Origin: Takakia lepidozioides
Taxonomy: Eukaryota > Streptophyta > Takakiopsida > Takakiales > Takakiaceae
Assembly (NCBI GenBank): GCA_030704615.1
Contig: CM060731.1
Coordinates: 51,956,001 to 52,020,000 of the forward strand
Length of the DNA: 64,000 bases
Reading direction: 5' to 3'
A program made the translations under genes and the position numbers. The notes beneath the pieces were generated by a model. That model ran no database searches and was not told the DNA's origin. It saw only the letters and a program-made list of their open reading frames with translations. Positions 44,325 to 56,112 of this stretch are shown one piece after another. Position 1 is the first letter of the stretch. Each line of letters begins with the position of its first letter.

Positions 44325-46857
44325 CACCTGCAGCAGAAGTGAATGATGAGCCTTGTTCATTGTGGCGAGGGCACCATTGCCACCCTCAGTGTGGCCAGAC
44401 AGCTCGGACTTGATTTGGGTTGCCAATACTGGTGCTAAATGTGTCTCCAAGTTTGGCTTGAATCCATCAGTATTTACAGTCCTGTATCATGGGTCAACAG
44501 CTAGAATTATCAGAGCTGGTCATGCAGTCTCACCCTCCAACTTATGAATATATCCATAATCAACTTAATGCAGGCTGCTTGAGTGTTGATTAAGGGTTAG
44601 CCTTGAATGTCCTACTAAGGGAAATAAGTTTATTCTGGCTTTGAAGCTCTCAGCCTAAGATGGATATGTCCTCGATGTGGGACATGAGATCTAAAGGGAA
44701 ACTAATTAACATAGGCTTGCCCAAGCCTTCCAACCATAGATCCTGCACTGGTTTGAATCAAGTGGGGCGTGACAGGTAAAGAGTGAAAGTGAGAGATTGG
44801 GAAAGTAAGGACCTGTCAAGGTGGATGGCCAAGGTAGGGATGCGCAGGATAGGGCGCTCCACCTTCACAAGCTCGTGCATAATACCCATTCCTTTTCTCA
44901 AGAGGACACGCCCCGCCACAGAGAGGTCACGATCAAACCAAGTGTACCACAACCCACCCCCATACGTCTGAACTCCCACATTCAGAAAACCTGCTTTGGT
45001 TGCAGCTGACACTGGCTTCAGCTTTGGACAAGGGCTGTCCGTATGTGCCGCAATCACATGAAAGCCATTTCCTGCTTGATATCTGTGCAACATTTCGTTG
45101 ACATTCAAAGAACCCACCAGGTTGTTGATACATGTAGCACAGATATGTGAGGAGTGTAAATCCCTAGGTGACTTGACAAACTGCACTATATGGAATTCAA
45201 CTCCATTGAGATAGGAAGAAGCTTGAACCCATCTCAGGTCAGAGAGCTTGAAACCTAAAGGACAGAGGTTTCAAATGATAAAGTGGATGTAGCCCCCCAC
45301 ATGCTCTTTCTCCTCGTGATTGGTTTCATGTAATTTTGTGAAGTATTTTTGATGATGATGGAATGAATATGATACCACTGAAAAACTGTCCCATTGTTCC
45401 CCTCCAAAACCATCCCAAAGCCAGAGATAGCATGTTTGGCCACCAAACACAACATGTGAGCGAGTCTGGCCACAATTAGAATATACTACGTACTAGAGTG
45501 CTTGCACCAGGGAGAGAGGGAGATAGACAATGAGAAACCAAGTACAGTAGAGGCACAAAGAACTCACTTCTGACCAATAGCAAAGGCAAAGATGGAGGAC
45601 ATGTTGCGGGTAAAGAAGTAGCGCCCACCAGGTTGCACTGCCCACTCCTCCTCCTCACTCAATTGCTCAAACCCTGCTTGCAATAGCTGCATCTTTGACT
45701 CCACTGGTAACACCCTCCCATGTCACAACTCAGCCTAGTTTACAATCTTCAGGGGATTCGCTTTCTGACTGGACAATGATTGCATCTACCCTGCCAATCC
45801 AACTAGACCTATTATCTCAGCACCACCAGCACCAGCAGGTTTTCCTTTGATGCAGGTGAACGCAAATAAATCAGTGGTTCAGGCACTGCGGCCAAAGTGT
45901 TCAAATCCACAGGCAACCGACTTGCCCAAGAAGAAGGCCGCATGATATTACATCTTTACGATGGAAAGTACCCTGCTTTGTCTCCACAGACAAGAGCAGG
46001 GGCATTGCCTCGCCAAATCGGACAATTATGGACTTCAAACTCTCCAGGAGAAGCATCTGGTAACAAAATTGTCCTGCTCGCACTGTTAGTGACTTTTGAA
46101 ATGTGTGCACTCAATGCTCCCTCCAGTCTGCCATACTCTTTTTCTGTTAAAATTAAACCGATATTTGACAGAATCAAGAAGGTCTGAGGGACAATCCTCA
46201 AATAGTGGTCCAATTTGCCACCTAGGGTCACTCTCAACAGTCTGGAAATAACACTCCCTGTTTCAATTTACTGGCCAAATGCCTGGGCCTCAAAATGCAG
46301 TTTACAAACAGACTTTCCTTCTAACCCAGACCCATACAACAAAGTCCACTTCGGAGCACAAATTCTGGCTGAATCAGAGTACCCAACTGAGCTCCTGCTC
46401 TTTCAATATTTGAACTCAATTTAATAAGCTGAAGTCACCACCAACTGTTGTGCAATCACTCATCACCTCTGTGGACTAACTTGTCAGTCTAGAAGACACA
46501 GAATCCATACTATCCTAGTAGGGTTTAGCAACTTCCTGCCTGAAAATTTGTATTTGACCTTTGGGGCAGAAAAATGCAAATTGGCATAGCATGAACAAAG
46601 ATTAACAATTTTTGGCACTTGCAACGGATTAATTTCTTCTGCCAAATAGTGTGGCCTGCTGCATCATTCATTGAGGACCCAAAGGAAGGTTGACATACAA
46701 TGAGTCACAAAAACCCAGAAATGGACAAGAATGAGCAGTGGTCAACTGGGAACCATGTGTATGTAAGTAGTACTTTACTTGTGGCGTGGAAGGGTGTCCA
46801 GGATTTGTTCAAAAAGTTGAGCATGTCTGTCACTATGGACACTTTGCTCCCCACTTC
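39556..46857 (-). CDS. DNPEP: Aspartyl aminopeptidase, M18 family, at least nine exons
   Basis: Minus-strand exons: 46779-46857, 45568-45703, 44813-45082, 44328-44481, 42291-42530, 41278-41410, 40972-41153, 40150-40262 and 39556-39664, together 1,416 nt with consistent phases and GT..AG introns. Landmarks: [24 protein letters not shown], the zinc ligands [25 protein letters not shown] and QLSMHSIREM, plus [16 protein letters not shown]. All metal and catalytic residues known for M18 peptidases are present and no stop interrupts the 471 residues. The enzyme removes N-terminal Asp/Glu from peptides. The 42,531-44,327 intron holds LINE debris. The first exon, with the true start, is missing here; 47005-47730 is a candidate for it. 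Confidence 0.92.
42603..43022 (-). pseudogene. LINE fragment 2 (ORF2 C-terminus and 3' tail)
   Basis: Encodes [20 protein letters not shown] and [16 protein letters not shown], parallel to the C-terminal zinc region of the neighbouring LINE. It ends with a diverged tail (ATGGCCTTTGCCGTGGCCGT region at 42,612-42,640). 5'-truncated, inside an aminopeptidase intron. Confidence 0.7.
43036..44240 (-). pseudogene. LINE (non-LTR retrotransposon) ORF2 C-terminal fragment
   Basis: The frame 43084-44082 (332 codons) continues upstream in another frame to about 44,220 ([18 protein letters not shown]). It shows the RT thumb region [20 protein letters not shown] and the zinc-binding module [18 protein letters not shown] typical of zf-RVT tails of LINE ORF2. 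The catalytic RT part and the endonuclease are missing through 5' truncation. The 3' tail GGCTACGGCAAACAACGTC is present twice (about 43,036-43,110). It lies in the sense orientation in the aminopeptidase intron and must be spliced out. Confidence 0.8.
44243..44277 (-). mobile_element. 35-bp LINE 3'-end insertion with 21-bp target duplication
   Basis: Contains only the LINE tail (minus strand ACAAGGCTACGGCAAACAAC, then the AGTACAA end). It is flanked by exact copies of a 21-bp GTGTAGGAAGG...AAGAGA sequence at 44222-44242 and 44278-44298. Confidence 0.85.
44293..44321. repeat. (AG)n microsatellite beside a 5' splice site
   Basis: About 29 bp of AG dinucleotides. On the coding (minus) strand it is a CT tract starting 6-7 nt after the donor of the aminopeptidase exon 44328-44481. 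Confidence 0.85.
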
Positions 46858-47004
46858 CTGCCAGGAACATCACCAGACACAACCTCCAATTACGGATATA
46901 ATAACGGGGCTCCCCTCCACCAGCTTTTTTGCACTACTGGAAGCTGCTGAGATAGCAAACCTTCCTAATCAAAATGCTGAATTGGCTTTGAGAAAGTCAG
47001 ATAT

Positions 47005-47730
47005 TTAACCCTTTACCTCGTCCAGCTGATAACTTTTAGTGCTGGTGGTGGCCCGAACCCCCTGAGTACTAAACTGTTTATCTGTATTTCCAGTCCAGCC
47101 ACATGATGTACAGCGGGAATACACATCAAATGTGCGCCTGTCCCTCCCAATAAGCTCAGCCTGTATGTGTCCAGTTCTCATCGCCATTCCGTTCCCCTTC
47201 TTCCCAAGAATTCGAGGGCTGGTGTTAGCGCCATCTAATTCTGCCTTAGTAGACCTGCAGCGACAGCCCCCATGACAAATTCTATAGGACTTATGAAACG
47301 TTTTGTAGAGGGATGAACTCCAGCCTGTACCGGGGACAAAATCGGTGCGGCATTCCAACCAAGCTAAAGTGGTGGAATGCCGTGCTCCATTGATAAACCT
47401 TCCAAGACCCACAAACCCTAGATTCCTCGCAGATAGCGTCATGGGCGCCTCATCCTTGGAACATAATCGACCAGGAGAATTAACGAAACTCCGAACACAT
47501 GCAATAGAGTTATTCCAGCGAATTCCGACAGACTTATGAGAGGAGCTAGTGGGGGACTGTAGGGATGGTGGAGTGCGTGGCATGGCTCGCGCCATTCCCA
47601 CCCTCATGCCCAAGGGGCATTGCACTGAACCCCCCATATCTCTCTCTTCCTTGAATCCTCCAGCTTTACTAGAGGACCACGAAAGTCTAGTTTTGTCACA
47701 AAGAACATTTGTGAGAAAGAGAAGACACAA
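47005..47730 (-). CDS. Candidate first exon (transit-peptide-like) of the aminopeptidase gene, or separate hypothetical gene
   Basis: A 241-codon minus frame, rich in Ser, Arg and Thr near its start (MARAMPRTPPSLQSPTSSSH). It ends at LDE just before a possible donor GAG|GTAAAG at about 47,011. It lies directly upstream of the first recognised aminopeptidase exon on the same strand. Some plant M18 enzymes have an organelle-targeting extension, which would fit. The splice phase into the next exon could not be made consistent, so the link is unproven. No enzyme domain is visible in it. Confidence 0.35.
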   Translation of the reverse strand: MCLLFLTNVLCDKTRLSWSSSKAGGFKEERDMGGSVQCPLGMRVGMARAMPRTPPSLQSPTSSSHKSVGIRWNNSIACVRSFVNSPGRLCSKDEAPMTLSARNLGFVGLGRFINGARHSTTLAWLECRTDFVPGTGWSSSLYKTFHKSYRICHGGCRCRSTKAELDGANTSPRILGKKGNGMAMRTGHIQAELIGRDRRTFDVYSRCTSCGWTGNTDKQFSTQGVRATTSTKSYQLDEVKG

Positions 47731-49355
47731 TAAGCTAGAAACATAGAAGGGACGAGATTCAATGCACTGTACGCGGATTCCTCCACTTCAGAAGAGCTGA
47801 CCGGCGTACATACGGCGTATTCTTTTCAGTACTGAAACAGTGTAAAAGTGTACCAGTATTTGGATCGGTAATCTATGCTTTGAGTTGAAGATAGACAGAG
47901 CCCCCAGGAAACTCAATGCATTCGTGCTGTTCTAAGTTGGGTTGTTCTTTTCCACGAACAGTAGAAGAAGACAATGGGAATGGGTGGTGAACACGTCATG
48001 CTGGCCTACTCCGTAGTGTTCGAAGGGATGAGCGAGAGTCGGAAGAACATACACGCCATCATTCTTGCATCCAAGAATCAGGCTCCTCACTGGTGGGTCA
48101 AGATACAGATTCCTGCAAATGGAAGCCACATGCACATCACTGCCCCGTGGCACTGGCCTGTCCATCACATTGTCTGCTTGCCGGGCCCATGCCCCTGCCT
48201 TCCACACCATCCACTCCTCTCCAACACGAACACCTGGTCTGCTTATATTGAGGATAGGATTTCTTGCACCATTATCCCAAGCACTCGCAAACCAACTTAT
48301 CGTGCGGTCTTTCTATGGATGTTGAAGAGGACTGTTGTAAAAGACATGTCAAAGTATTTGGAGATATCAGTTCCCTCTTGGAACCATTCAACCAACCACA
48401 GAAAATTCTTGGTCGGGTCATGTACTTTACGTATCTAGAACAAGGGAATGTCTACATCATCGTCAAAGTTTCCACATGAGCTAGATCAAGCAGTAACAAG
48501 CTTAACCATGATGTTCACAGCATGATTGCAGGTAGACGTTATAAGCGCAGTCCTATGCTTTGAAGAAGGTGCTTGTATAGAATCAAGGAGAATTGATGAC
48601 ATCGGGCCATCTTTTAGAGCCTTACAATGGCATAAGAGACTGTTTTCAATTCCATGAAGGTCAGCATATCAATTCCATGAAGCTCACAGCGGTGTTTGCA
48701 ATCCATCTTAGCAAACGACCAATGAGAGCATCGAACGCACACCTTCAAAACATGTAGAGCAGATGTGCCTCAGAAGGACAACATTGCCCATTCTACGGCT
48801 ATCTGCACAAGATGACAGGTTTGCAGGGAGGAACTGATTTTGCATTATCTTGATACGGTTCTTTGAGCATGGGACTCAGCATCGTAAGATGAGATTTGGC
48901 AAGTCAATTGATAGGGCATGTGCTTGATCAGAAGATATTAGGTTATTAAACACCATAAGATCCCGTATGATATGTTTTGCCCTAAAACACCCGTTGTGGC
49001 CTACCTTTGTCCTAACCTGAAAAAATGTATTTGATGATGAATTTCGGAAGATTGAAGGGTGTCTGACAATGTGCTACGGGTTGTGAGGCAGCATGTGTTG
49101 GAGCATGGACGTACCAATGAGAGAAGTGAAATCATTACAAAGCTAGCAGGCCAAATTGTAAATTGGCATCGAATGTCATGGAGAAATGCTTGGAGTTTTG
49201 GGGACCAGCGGAGCGCCAGATTTTGATGTACGCAATGGGAGGCCAGACAGGTGAAATGAGCCCCCTGCAGGTCTGAATATGTCTGATTGAGTCAATATAG
49301 CAGATATAGAGCAGAAGCTAATTGAGGCATTTGCTTGAAGATTCATGGACAGTGA
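47731..49355. other. No gene recognised
   Basis: Contains open frames on both strands near 47,930-48,480 (154 codons on the plus strand) without any recognisable motif. The rest looks non-coding. Confidence 0.35.
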
Positions 49356-49517
49356 TCAAGACAGTGAGTCTCCCCAAGTAGCTGGTTTAGCTTTATGTAG
49401 GCATCGATTGAGTATTGCGGTTTCCTTGTCATCGTGAGCCCCAGACAGATTTGTTTGCAATTCCCATGTATTATCTGTGGCTAGGTAGTGCTTCCATTTG
49501 CAATAGTATAGGGTCGA
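49356..49517 (-). pseudogene. Chromodomain tail of a Ty3/gypsy (chromovirus) integrase
   Basis: Minus strand reads YYCKWKHYLATDNTWELQTN followed by LSGAHDDKETAIL and a stop at 49356-49358. The KWK-x(6)-NTWE pattern is the chromodomain core found at the C-terminus of chromovirus integrases, which binds methylated histone tails. Only this end remains; it abuts an oppositely oriented integrase. Confidence 0.6.
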
Positions 49518-50498
49518 GACCCATGTGGCCCCAAATTTGAGTTGGTTCCATTGTCTGACAAGGCTAGTGAGGGGGCTGCGTATGCATTCTTGGATCGTGT
49601 GCTTAGCTGATTCAGTGCTCCAGCTGTGGTACTCACGGACCAAGGGAGAGAGTTCTTGGGGGAATTTCAGGCTTTGTGTGATAAAGCCTTGATAGACCAC
49701 CGCACCACTTCTCGGAATCATCCTGAGGCCGATGGCTTGGCAGAGAAAGTTGTTCAGACGGTGAAGAGGGGTTTGCGCAAGTATGGCTTGCAAAAGGGAC
49801 ACCTAGGAGATTCGAAACTTCAGGTTCCTTGGTTAGCCATGGGCTACAGGTTCAGCAAACAAGCATCATTTGTCTCTTTCTCACCATATTTCCTTCTTTT
49901 TGGCCGAGAGCCGGATTTGCCTGCAGCCATTCGTATGGACACTGCTCAAGTCCTTAACCTTGACGATCCGGACGTGTGGGTACGTGCATGTAATCAGCGT
50001 GCAGAGTTGTTCAAGAAAATCATGCCCATGGTTTTTGAGATCCTTGTCATTGCACAGCACCGTGATACGTTGAGGTATGCCACTATACGTGGTGGAGGAC
50101 ATCATCCTGGGGTTCGGCGGTTTAGCCCGGGTGACTATGTTTATTTGCAGCAGACTGCTCCTACGACCCTGGATGTCACTGCAGGGCGTGTTATTCTGAG
50201 GGTTCGAGAGGTGTTGCCCTCAGGAGTCCTGATCTTGGAGGGTCGGAATGGCATGACTTGGAAAGACCATGTGCGTAATTGTGCGCCATGTCACCTTCCC
50301 ATTGTCGATGGCAGAGTTGACCCAAACTTGGCAGTGGTACTTGCAGGTTTGAGATGTATGCTCTGTGGGTCTGCCAAAGGAGCAGCCACCATGCTGATAT
50401 GTGATCGATGCTCAAGAGGTTGGTATATGGGATGTTTGACACCACCTCTTGAGAGGGTTCCTGATGGAGATTGGTTATGTCTACACTGCTTGGGATAG
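49518..50498 (+). pseudogene. Ty3/gypsy integrase C-terminal half fused to a PHD finger
   Basis: From 49518 the frame reads FELVPLSDKASEGAAYAFLD, passes one TGA stop (near 49,605) and continues as VLTDQGREFLGEF (second catalytic Asp), NHPEADGLAEK (Glu), and FSPGDYVYLQQ... CHLPIVDG. It ends with a PHD-type zinc finger (last ~48 residues: CMLC, CDRC, GWYMGCLTPPL, VPDGDWLCLHC). The ligand usually His in WHxxC is Tyr (codon TAT), a single C>T change from CAT. PHD fingers read histone tails; here it would replace a chromodomain in guiding integration. Everything upstream of the integrase core is missing and no LTR of its own is visible. Confidence 0.8.
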
Positions 50499-50826
50499 TG
50501 GCAGTGGACATGACTAGAGGCAGCTAACAAGACATGGGAAGCCAAGCTCATAGGAGTCCATATACTAGATCCCAGGCTCAAGTTCACAGATTGCAAGACG
50601 GCGACTAACGATGGGGCAACTCTTGCACCCGGCCTCTTGATCTATCGAGTTTGAGTATAGTAGGGACAGTGGTGGAGGACTTAGTGAGGCTATGGTCACT
50701 ATCACATCTTGTGGCTACCTGGACTTAGAGGGACCTAAGCACCAGCTAGAGGGGCGATTGTGTGGACTACTGATTGCCATAGTGGGCAGCATAGTGCATT
50801 ACTAGATAAACCGGTTTTTCCAACAC
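50499..50826. other. 3' flank of the PHD-integrase fragment
   Basis: No gene. Possibly the 3' untranslated part of that element. It ends at the start of LTR4. Confidence 0.35.
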
Positions 50827-51752
50827 TGTCGAGCGGCTTTTACTCACCCATCCCTTCGCTATCCGAGGTGGAAACTCCAAGATAGAAGAGTTGGATCTCT
50901 AAGCACTCAGCCCGCTCAGAACAATCAGTCATGACCTACAGCTAGTGAATCATGGTTGTGCTTCATATTTGTATTCCTTCTTGCCTTCATGTTATCAATT
51001 TACCTTACCGTGTATACTGAAGCATCAGATTGCTTCAGTATCTACTATGTTCCAATTAATCATGCATTCATTCAACAGCTTCTCTCATGTCTCTCTACAC
51101 AGTATGTTTGTATCGATTCAGTATCGGATTAAGATTAATCATATATCATGCCTATACCATGGTGTCCCTAATCTACCATACTGTATAATTTTACAGTTTG
51201 CATGAATTAATCCTCAATCAAGTCATCATCTCCTCTTCACTGTTTTCGCTCTCCGTTACGTCTCCCCTTTCCTGAACAAGTCGCCCTCCTCAAGAAGTGA
51301 TCCCTTTCCTGTTGCCGCTCTGCCTAATCTACCCGCAAGCTGTTGTAACCACCTAACTAACTAATCATCACCCCTGAAGTAACACGTTCCCTCTGCAGAT
51401 GTCGTTCCCACACTGTCGTTCCCTGTCAATGATAACTGTTCCCCATGTACATTGTGACAGGCTGTGTCAAGCTGTGCCGAGCTGTGACTGGTTGTGTAAA
51501 GCTGTGTCGGGCTGTGACTGGCTGTGTGAAGCTGTGTCGGGCTGTAACTGGCTGTGCGAAGCTGTGTCGGGCTGTGTCAGACTATGTCTGGCTGTGATAG
51601 ACTATGACGAGCTGTCTAACCCCCCTTAAACCTGCGCCTGCCACCCCTAAGGCTCATGTTGGTCTCAGTCTACCATTCATAAGTCTGCGCGAAAATTAAG
51701 GGTACCCCACAGAACCCGTAAAAGCGTTTAAGTCCCAAGCAGCCCTCTAACA
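50827..51752 (-). repeat. LTR4, 3' LTR of element B
   Basis: TGTCGAGCGG...CTCTAACA; minisatellite at about 51,451-51,618. Closest to LTR2 and LTR3 in sequence. Confidence 0.88.
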
Positions 51753-51790
51753 TTACCCCTCCCCCTCTCAAAAAGCCGTGTCCTCACGGT

Positions 51791-54700
51791 TTACTGTTTG
51801 GGATCAGCAAACCTTTGTGAGCGAGGACCCTTCTGTCGGTGAGAGTTTCGTGAAGGACTCCGTGTGCGAGCCCGAGTCCTGTCACTGGCTAATGGAGATG
51901 ATTGAGCACTACCTGGAAATGTCTGACCCTTCTTTGGCTGATAACGAGGTAACCTCTCAGGCATAGGAGATCCCCGTCGTTTCTTCTCTGCCATCTGAAG
52001 TGCATAGTCCTCTGCCATGTCAAAAGAGTCATCTGAAGAAACAGTAATATCAGAATCCTCGTCCCCCCTTAGGTGTTTTAACGGCCGAACTTTAAGTGGC
52101 TTCTCAGGAATCCTGCGTGGCATACAATGTGGGCCCACCATGTCTGGAAGTTTAAACTGTACGACTTGTTGTAAGCGCTTGCAAGCAAAATTAGTGAACG
52201 CCCTGAACTCCTTAGCCGTATAGGTGAGAGGTGTGCCAATGACTTTGGAACAGTGTAAGTATTTCCAGGCTTCATGTCCCTTAAAGAAAATATCCTCAGG
52301 GCCGAATTTCTCTGTTGCCAAATTGTCCAAGCCGAATTAAACCATGAACAAAGTTGGGAATCCTTCTGCATCATAACTTTTGCATCATATAGGTACATAT
52401 GAGGTGGCACTGAAGGTAAGACCCAATGATCCCCACTGGAATAACTCAGAAATCGTGATTGCATCTTCTGCTGCTCAATGTGATAACGTGCCATAAAACA
52501 AGCAGCATAGTATAATCCACAGCCCATGACAATACTAGATACCTCCTTGGTCTTGGTATAGATGTACCCATGTACAACCTGGAAGGCAATTAATTCCTTC
52601 AGCATGGTACCTGCCTCAGACCAGTACCTTGCAAAGTGATGATCCTCAATGGGTCGATTGTTCGGAAGAACCTTAGTCCGAGTTGCCACTGGCAACCAAA
52701 TGCGCATGATCTGGTAGTAATGTGCCAACGACTGCGGAGGACTAAATTCCTTCCAAGCCAAATCCAGCACAATGGGAATTTGGTTGAAGGGCATAATCAT
52801 AGCCCGACTGTACTCCCGTGCAGCAGGAGTCCTAGGTGGGTTAAAAGCAGCATCCCCCCATACCTCAGGCTGTGGTTTTGTTGTAGTAGCAACAGGGTCA
52901 GCTACCTGCACAGGCACCTGCTGTGGTATTGGTACCACTGGCCCTTCTACCACTGGCATCTCCTGCACCCCCTGCGAAGAAGACTGAAAAATTAGAGTCC
53001 TGGCATGTAAATAAGTAGCCATCAGCTGCTCCTCAGGAACAAAGACTCTCTTGTCAATATTTGAACTCAGGTCATCCACTTGAGTCTGCAGGCCTTCCAC
53101 ATCCTCCTGTAGCTCCGCTATCCTACTATAGACATTGTCTATAGTAGTTGTGGCAATGTTCTGCACCTGCAATCTGAGCTCATTCATCTCGCCCTGGGTG
53201 AGCTTCCTTGGTGCTTTGCCTTCTACCGGCCCTTGTGCTAACCAGACCTGCATAAGGTGGTTATCCACCAAGTCCTGTGTGGCACCCCTGAGAGTCTGCT
53301 CCTCCGTGAGTCTGTACACATCTAACTGCTGCTGTAAAGCCTCCATGCGCTTCGCATGAGGTTCAACCAGGCCCGCATAGGCAGCAGCCAGATTATTGGC
53401 TTCCTTCCAAGCCTTGTTAGCCACAGAGAGTTCATTTCTATTGACCATGACTGTTTGTTGCAACTCCAGGATGTACCTCTCTGGTCAGCCTCAACCTGTC
53501 TGTACTGTTGGAAAGTATTCTCATTGCGACAGATTGTAGCCTGCAAATCAACAATGAGTTTCCCTTGCTCTATTATCTCAGCTTCTGCCATCATACATCT
53601 CTCCCCTTGTCTGTTAACTTCTAATGCAGTTTGCTCTAGAGCAGTTGTGAGTGTAGCACATTGTATGGTCATCCTCTGATGTACTGCCTCCAACTCTGTA
53701 TGTAGTACGTTCACTTCTTGCAACTTGCCCTCATGCTTCACCTGCAATTGGTATAACTGTTGCTTATGTGCTTCATGCAACTGGTCCTGCTCGAGACCTG
53801 CTTCAATCAAATGTCCCTTAGCCAACTGCAAGGCAGCCTTTGTGTCCTCCAACTCTTGCTGTAACTTGAGATTGATCTCCTCATCTACCTTGTTAGCACA
53901 CTCAGTGGCAATTCGAGTCTCAAACTCCTTCCTGAGTTCCTCCCTCAAAGCTGCCAATTGGGTAGATGGAACATGGGATTTCACATAAGTGCCCAACAAA
54001 TTGAGTGTCCTGCTTATGGAACTCATAAGCATGGCCTGCTGGGGTCATCATGGTGAACTTGCTGCTGTTCTCCCTGATCCTCCACAGTGTGATGCTTCAC
54101 CAACCATTCAGGCCATTGCCCCACCAATCCTCTTCCTGAACCACCTCATCCTCCACAGGTGCTGCAGTGTCCTTATATTCTACCCCTGGTACCTCCGTCA
54201 CAAGTGTGGGTATTACATGCACAGCAGGGATTTCCCTGGACAGACTCTGCACCTCTGGTACCACTGATTCCCTGACCAAGCCAGAGTTTTCATAGAGAAG
54301 GTCACCCTTCTCAATTTCTGCCACGACCTGCTCTGTAGTGGGAATGTCCAACCCTTCTCTTTCCAGAGCAATAGGCTCTGGTGGAACAGCATGTACTAAC
54401 TGAGGTACCTCTGAGACAACCGATTCAACTGGCTGTGATGGCTGTGGTACCGAAGTGACTTCTTCTTCCCTCTCCAAAGGTCGTGCTTTTAGTAATAACA
54501 GCCCTCTGTGCTGCTGTGCCCCATCCTGCACAAGAGCTTGGGAAACATCATCTTGCGGCTTTCTTGAAGCCAGTGGATCCGCCACTACAGTCATACCCCT
54601 CTTCTGTCTCTTAGACTGGTGTTGCTCTGCCAGTCCACCCTCACTATGTGAAGAACCCTGCTCCTCCATTGCAGTGGTTGCTGCCTCAAACACTCCCATC

Positions 54701-55788
54701 TCCTTACGTTCTCGCGCATCAAGTATGCAAGAGTCAAGAATGATCTGAGCAATGACTGGGCCAGACACGATGATCGGAGACTTAGCAGCAGTGCCCTGTA
54801 ACCTCTTCATCTCTTCCACCAGACCATTGTACATTAACTCTGCCCAAACTACATCCTCTCCTCGCAAGGCTTTCAGTATCTCCTCTGTGAATGACCTGCT
54901 CAAATACTGTTGGTTCTGTTTCATGGCAAACAGAACGTTCAGTATTTGGCCAACATCTCTGAGCCCTGGGTACTCGGCTTTGGTGCAAGCGTAACCTTGA
55001 GTCTTAAAGAAACTCCCTTCTTGGAACAAATTCCTTATCTGCAATCTTGCCCTGTGCTCATCCACATCCACATGACCCGATGGCAATTCGAACAATTGCT
55101 GCAGGTACTGGGGAGTAATTTCTATATCTACTCCCCTCACCTGGGTTACTCCCGTCCTAGGCTCAAAGTTCTGAAGAAATTGAATCATATACTGCCGATG
55201 ATGCAAGGACCAGTCCTTGCGTAGCAGCCCCTCCAATCGCAACTCCCTCAGCAGCTGCACTGCCTGCTGTGTAGCAATTGTTTGCTTCTGCAGTATCGTG
55301 GTGCTCTTCACCCTGATATCCTCCATTCCCCTCACTCTCTTCATTCTAGACAAACAAAAAGGCCTTGTTTGAAACAGCTGAAGAAAAGCTTGCAGGGCAC
55401 AAAGCATAAAGGTATGGTTGGCACAGAATGGAACGGGTAAGTGCGTGTAAGCCTGTGGGGCTTGCAAGTATCGAGTGAGAGAGAATGTACTCTCAACCCG
55501 TCCGTTCTTGTGCCACTGCGTGAGAAGTAAAGCGAGCGTGTAATCTGTAATATCCGCCATAGCTACAAAGCTATAGCTTTGATTGCCTCTCCTGCCGAGA
55601 CGCTGGTTATTCGGAGCCACCCCGACTCTCGCGCTCATAACCCTGCTAATTTCTTGCTCTTGTTTCTTGGAGGAAACCACCTGCATGTAATTCTCGCTCG
55701 TGATTGGCTGTTGCCTCCCTGGGTAACTTCTTAATTTAACTCCCCTCAGTGGACTTTCCCCCCTGGAATGTCCACTAGGATAGCACAT
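51791..55788 (-). pseudogene. Env-position ORF (ORF3) of element B, nearly complete
   Basis: About 1,330 codons in four frames: 54097-55788 (563 codons), 53322-54032, 52078-53463 (461 codons) and 51791-52330, each joined by a frameshift (near 54,070-54,100, 53,470 and 52,330). In order: an N-terminal part with DITDYTLALLLTQWHKNGR; a conserved region FELPSGHVDVDEHRARL to DSCILDARER; a basic KRQKRG patch; an acidic/Pro linker; about 300 residues of coiled coil; a C-terminal domain (AFNPPRTPAAREYSRAMIM, YWSEAGTMLKELIAFQVVHG); and an SR-rich tail. It sits between integrase and the 3' LTR on the coding strand, where Env or accessory ORFs occur. No membrane anchor, protease or nuclease motif was seen. 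Function unknown. Confidence 0.65.
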
Positions 55789-56112
55789 GCGGCAAAGCTC
55801 CCCCTTTTTTTGTACTCGTAAAGGGTTCCGTTACCCTTGCCCTGAATGCATTAATGGGCCCACAAATAGTTTGGGTTGATGTACCGGGTAGGTACTTTGA
55901 CGGCCCAATTTGTCTTCTTGCATGATGTGACCCGCTTTTGCAATATATGCACTGCGGTGTGCTTCGCCCTGGCGACCACATGTTCGTTTCTAGACCTGCC
56001 TCCGTCTTTCCCTGTCCGCGTGGCACATTCTCCGTGTTTGACTTCCAAGCTGTCTTTTCTTCCGCCGGCCACTTTTCGGACGTTGACCCACGTCCACCCG
56101 TCACTGACCCTA

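Noticed and set aside
45956-46237. Minus frame in the first aminopeptidase intron as an extra exon
   Set aside because: Phases of the flanking exons already join correctly (A|TG split codon) and the segment has no M18 similarity.
47974-48438. 154-codon plus ORF and overlapping minus frame, possible transposase
   Set aside because: No recognisable motif on either strand; a PIF/Harbinger-like reading was considered but no DDE or flanking signal supports it.
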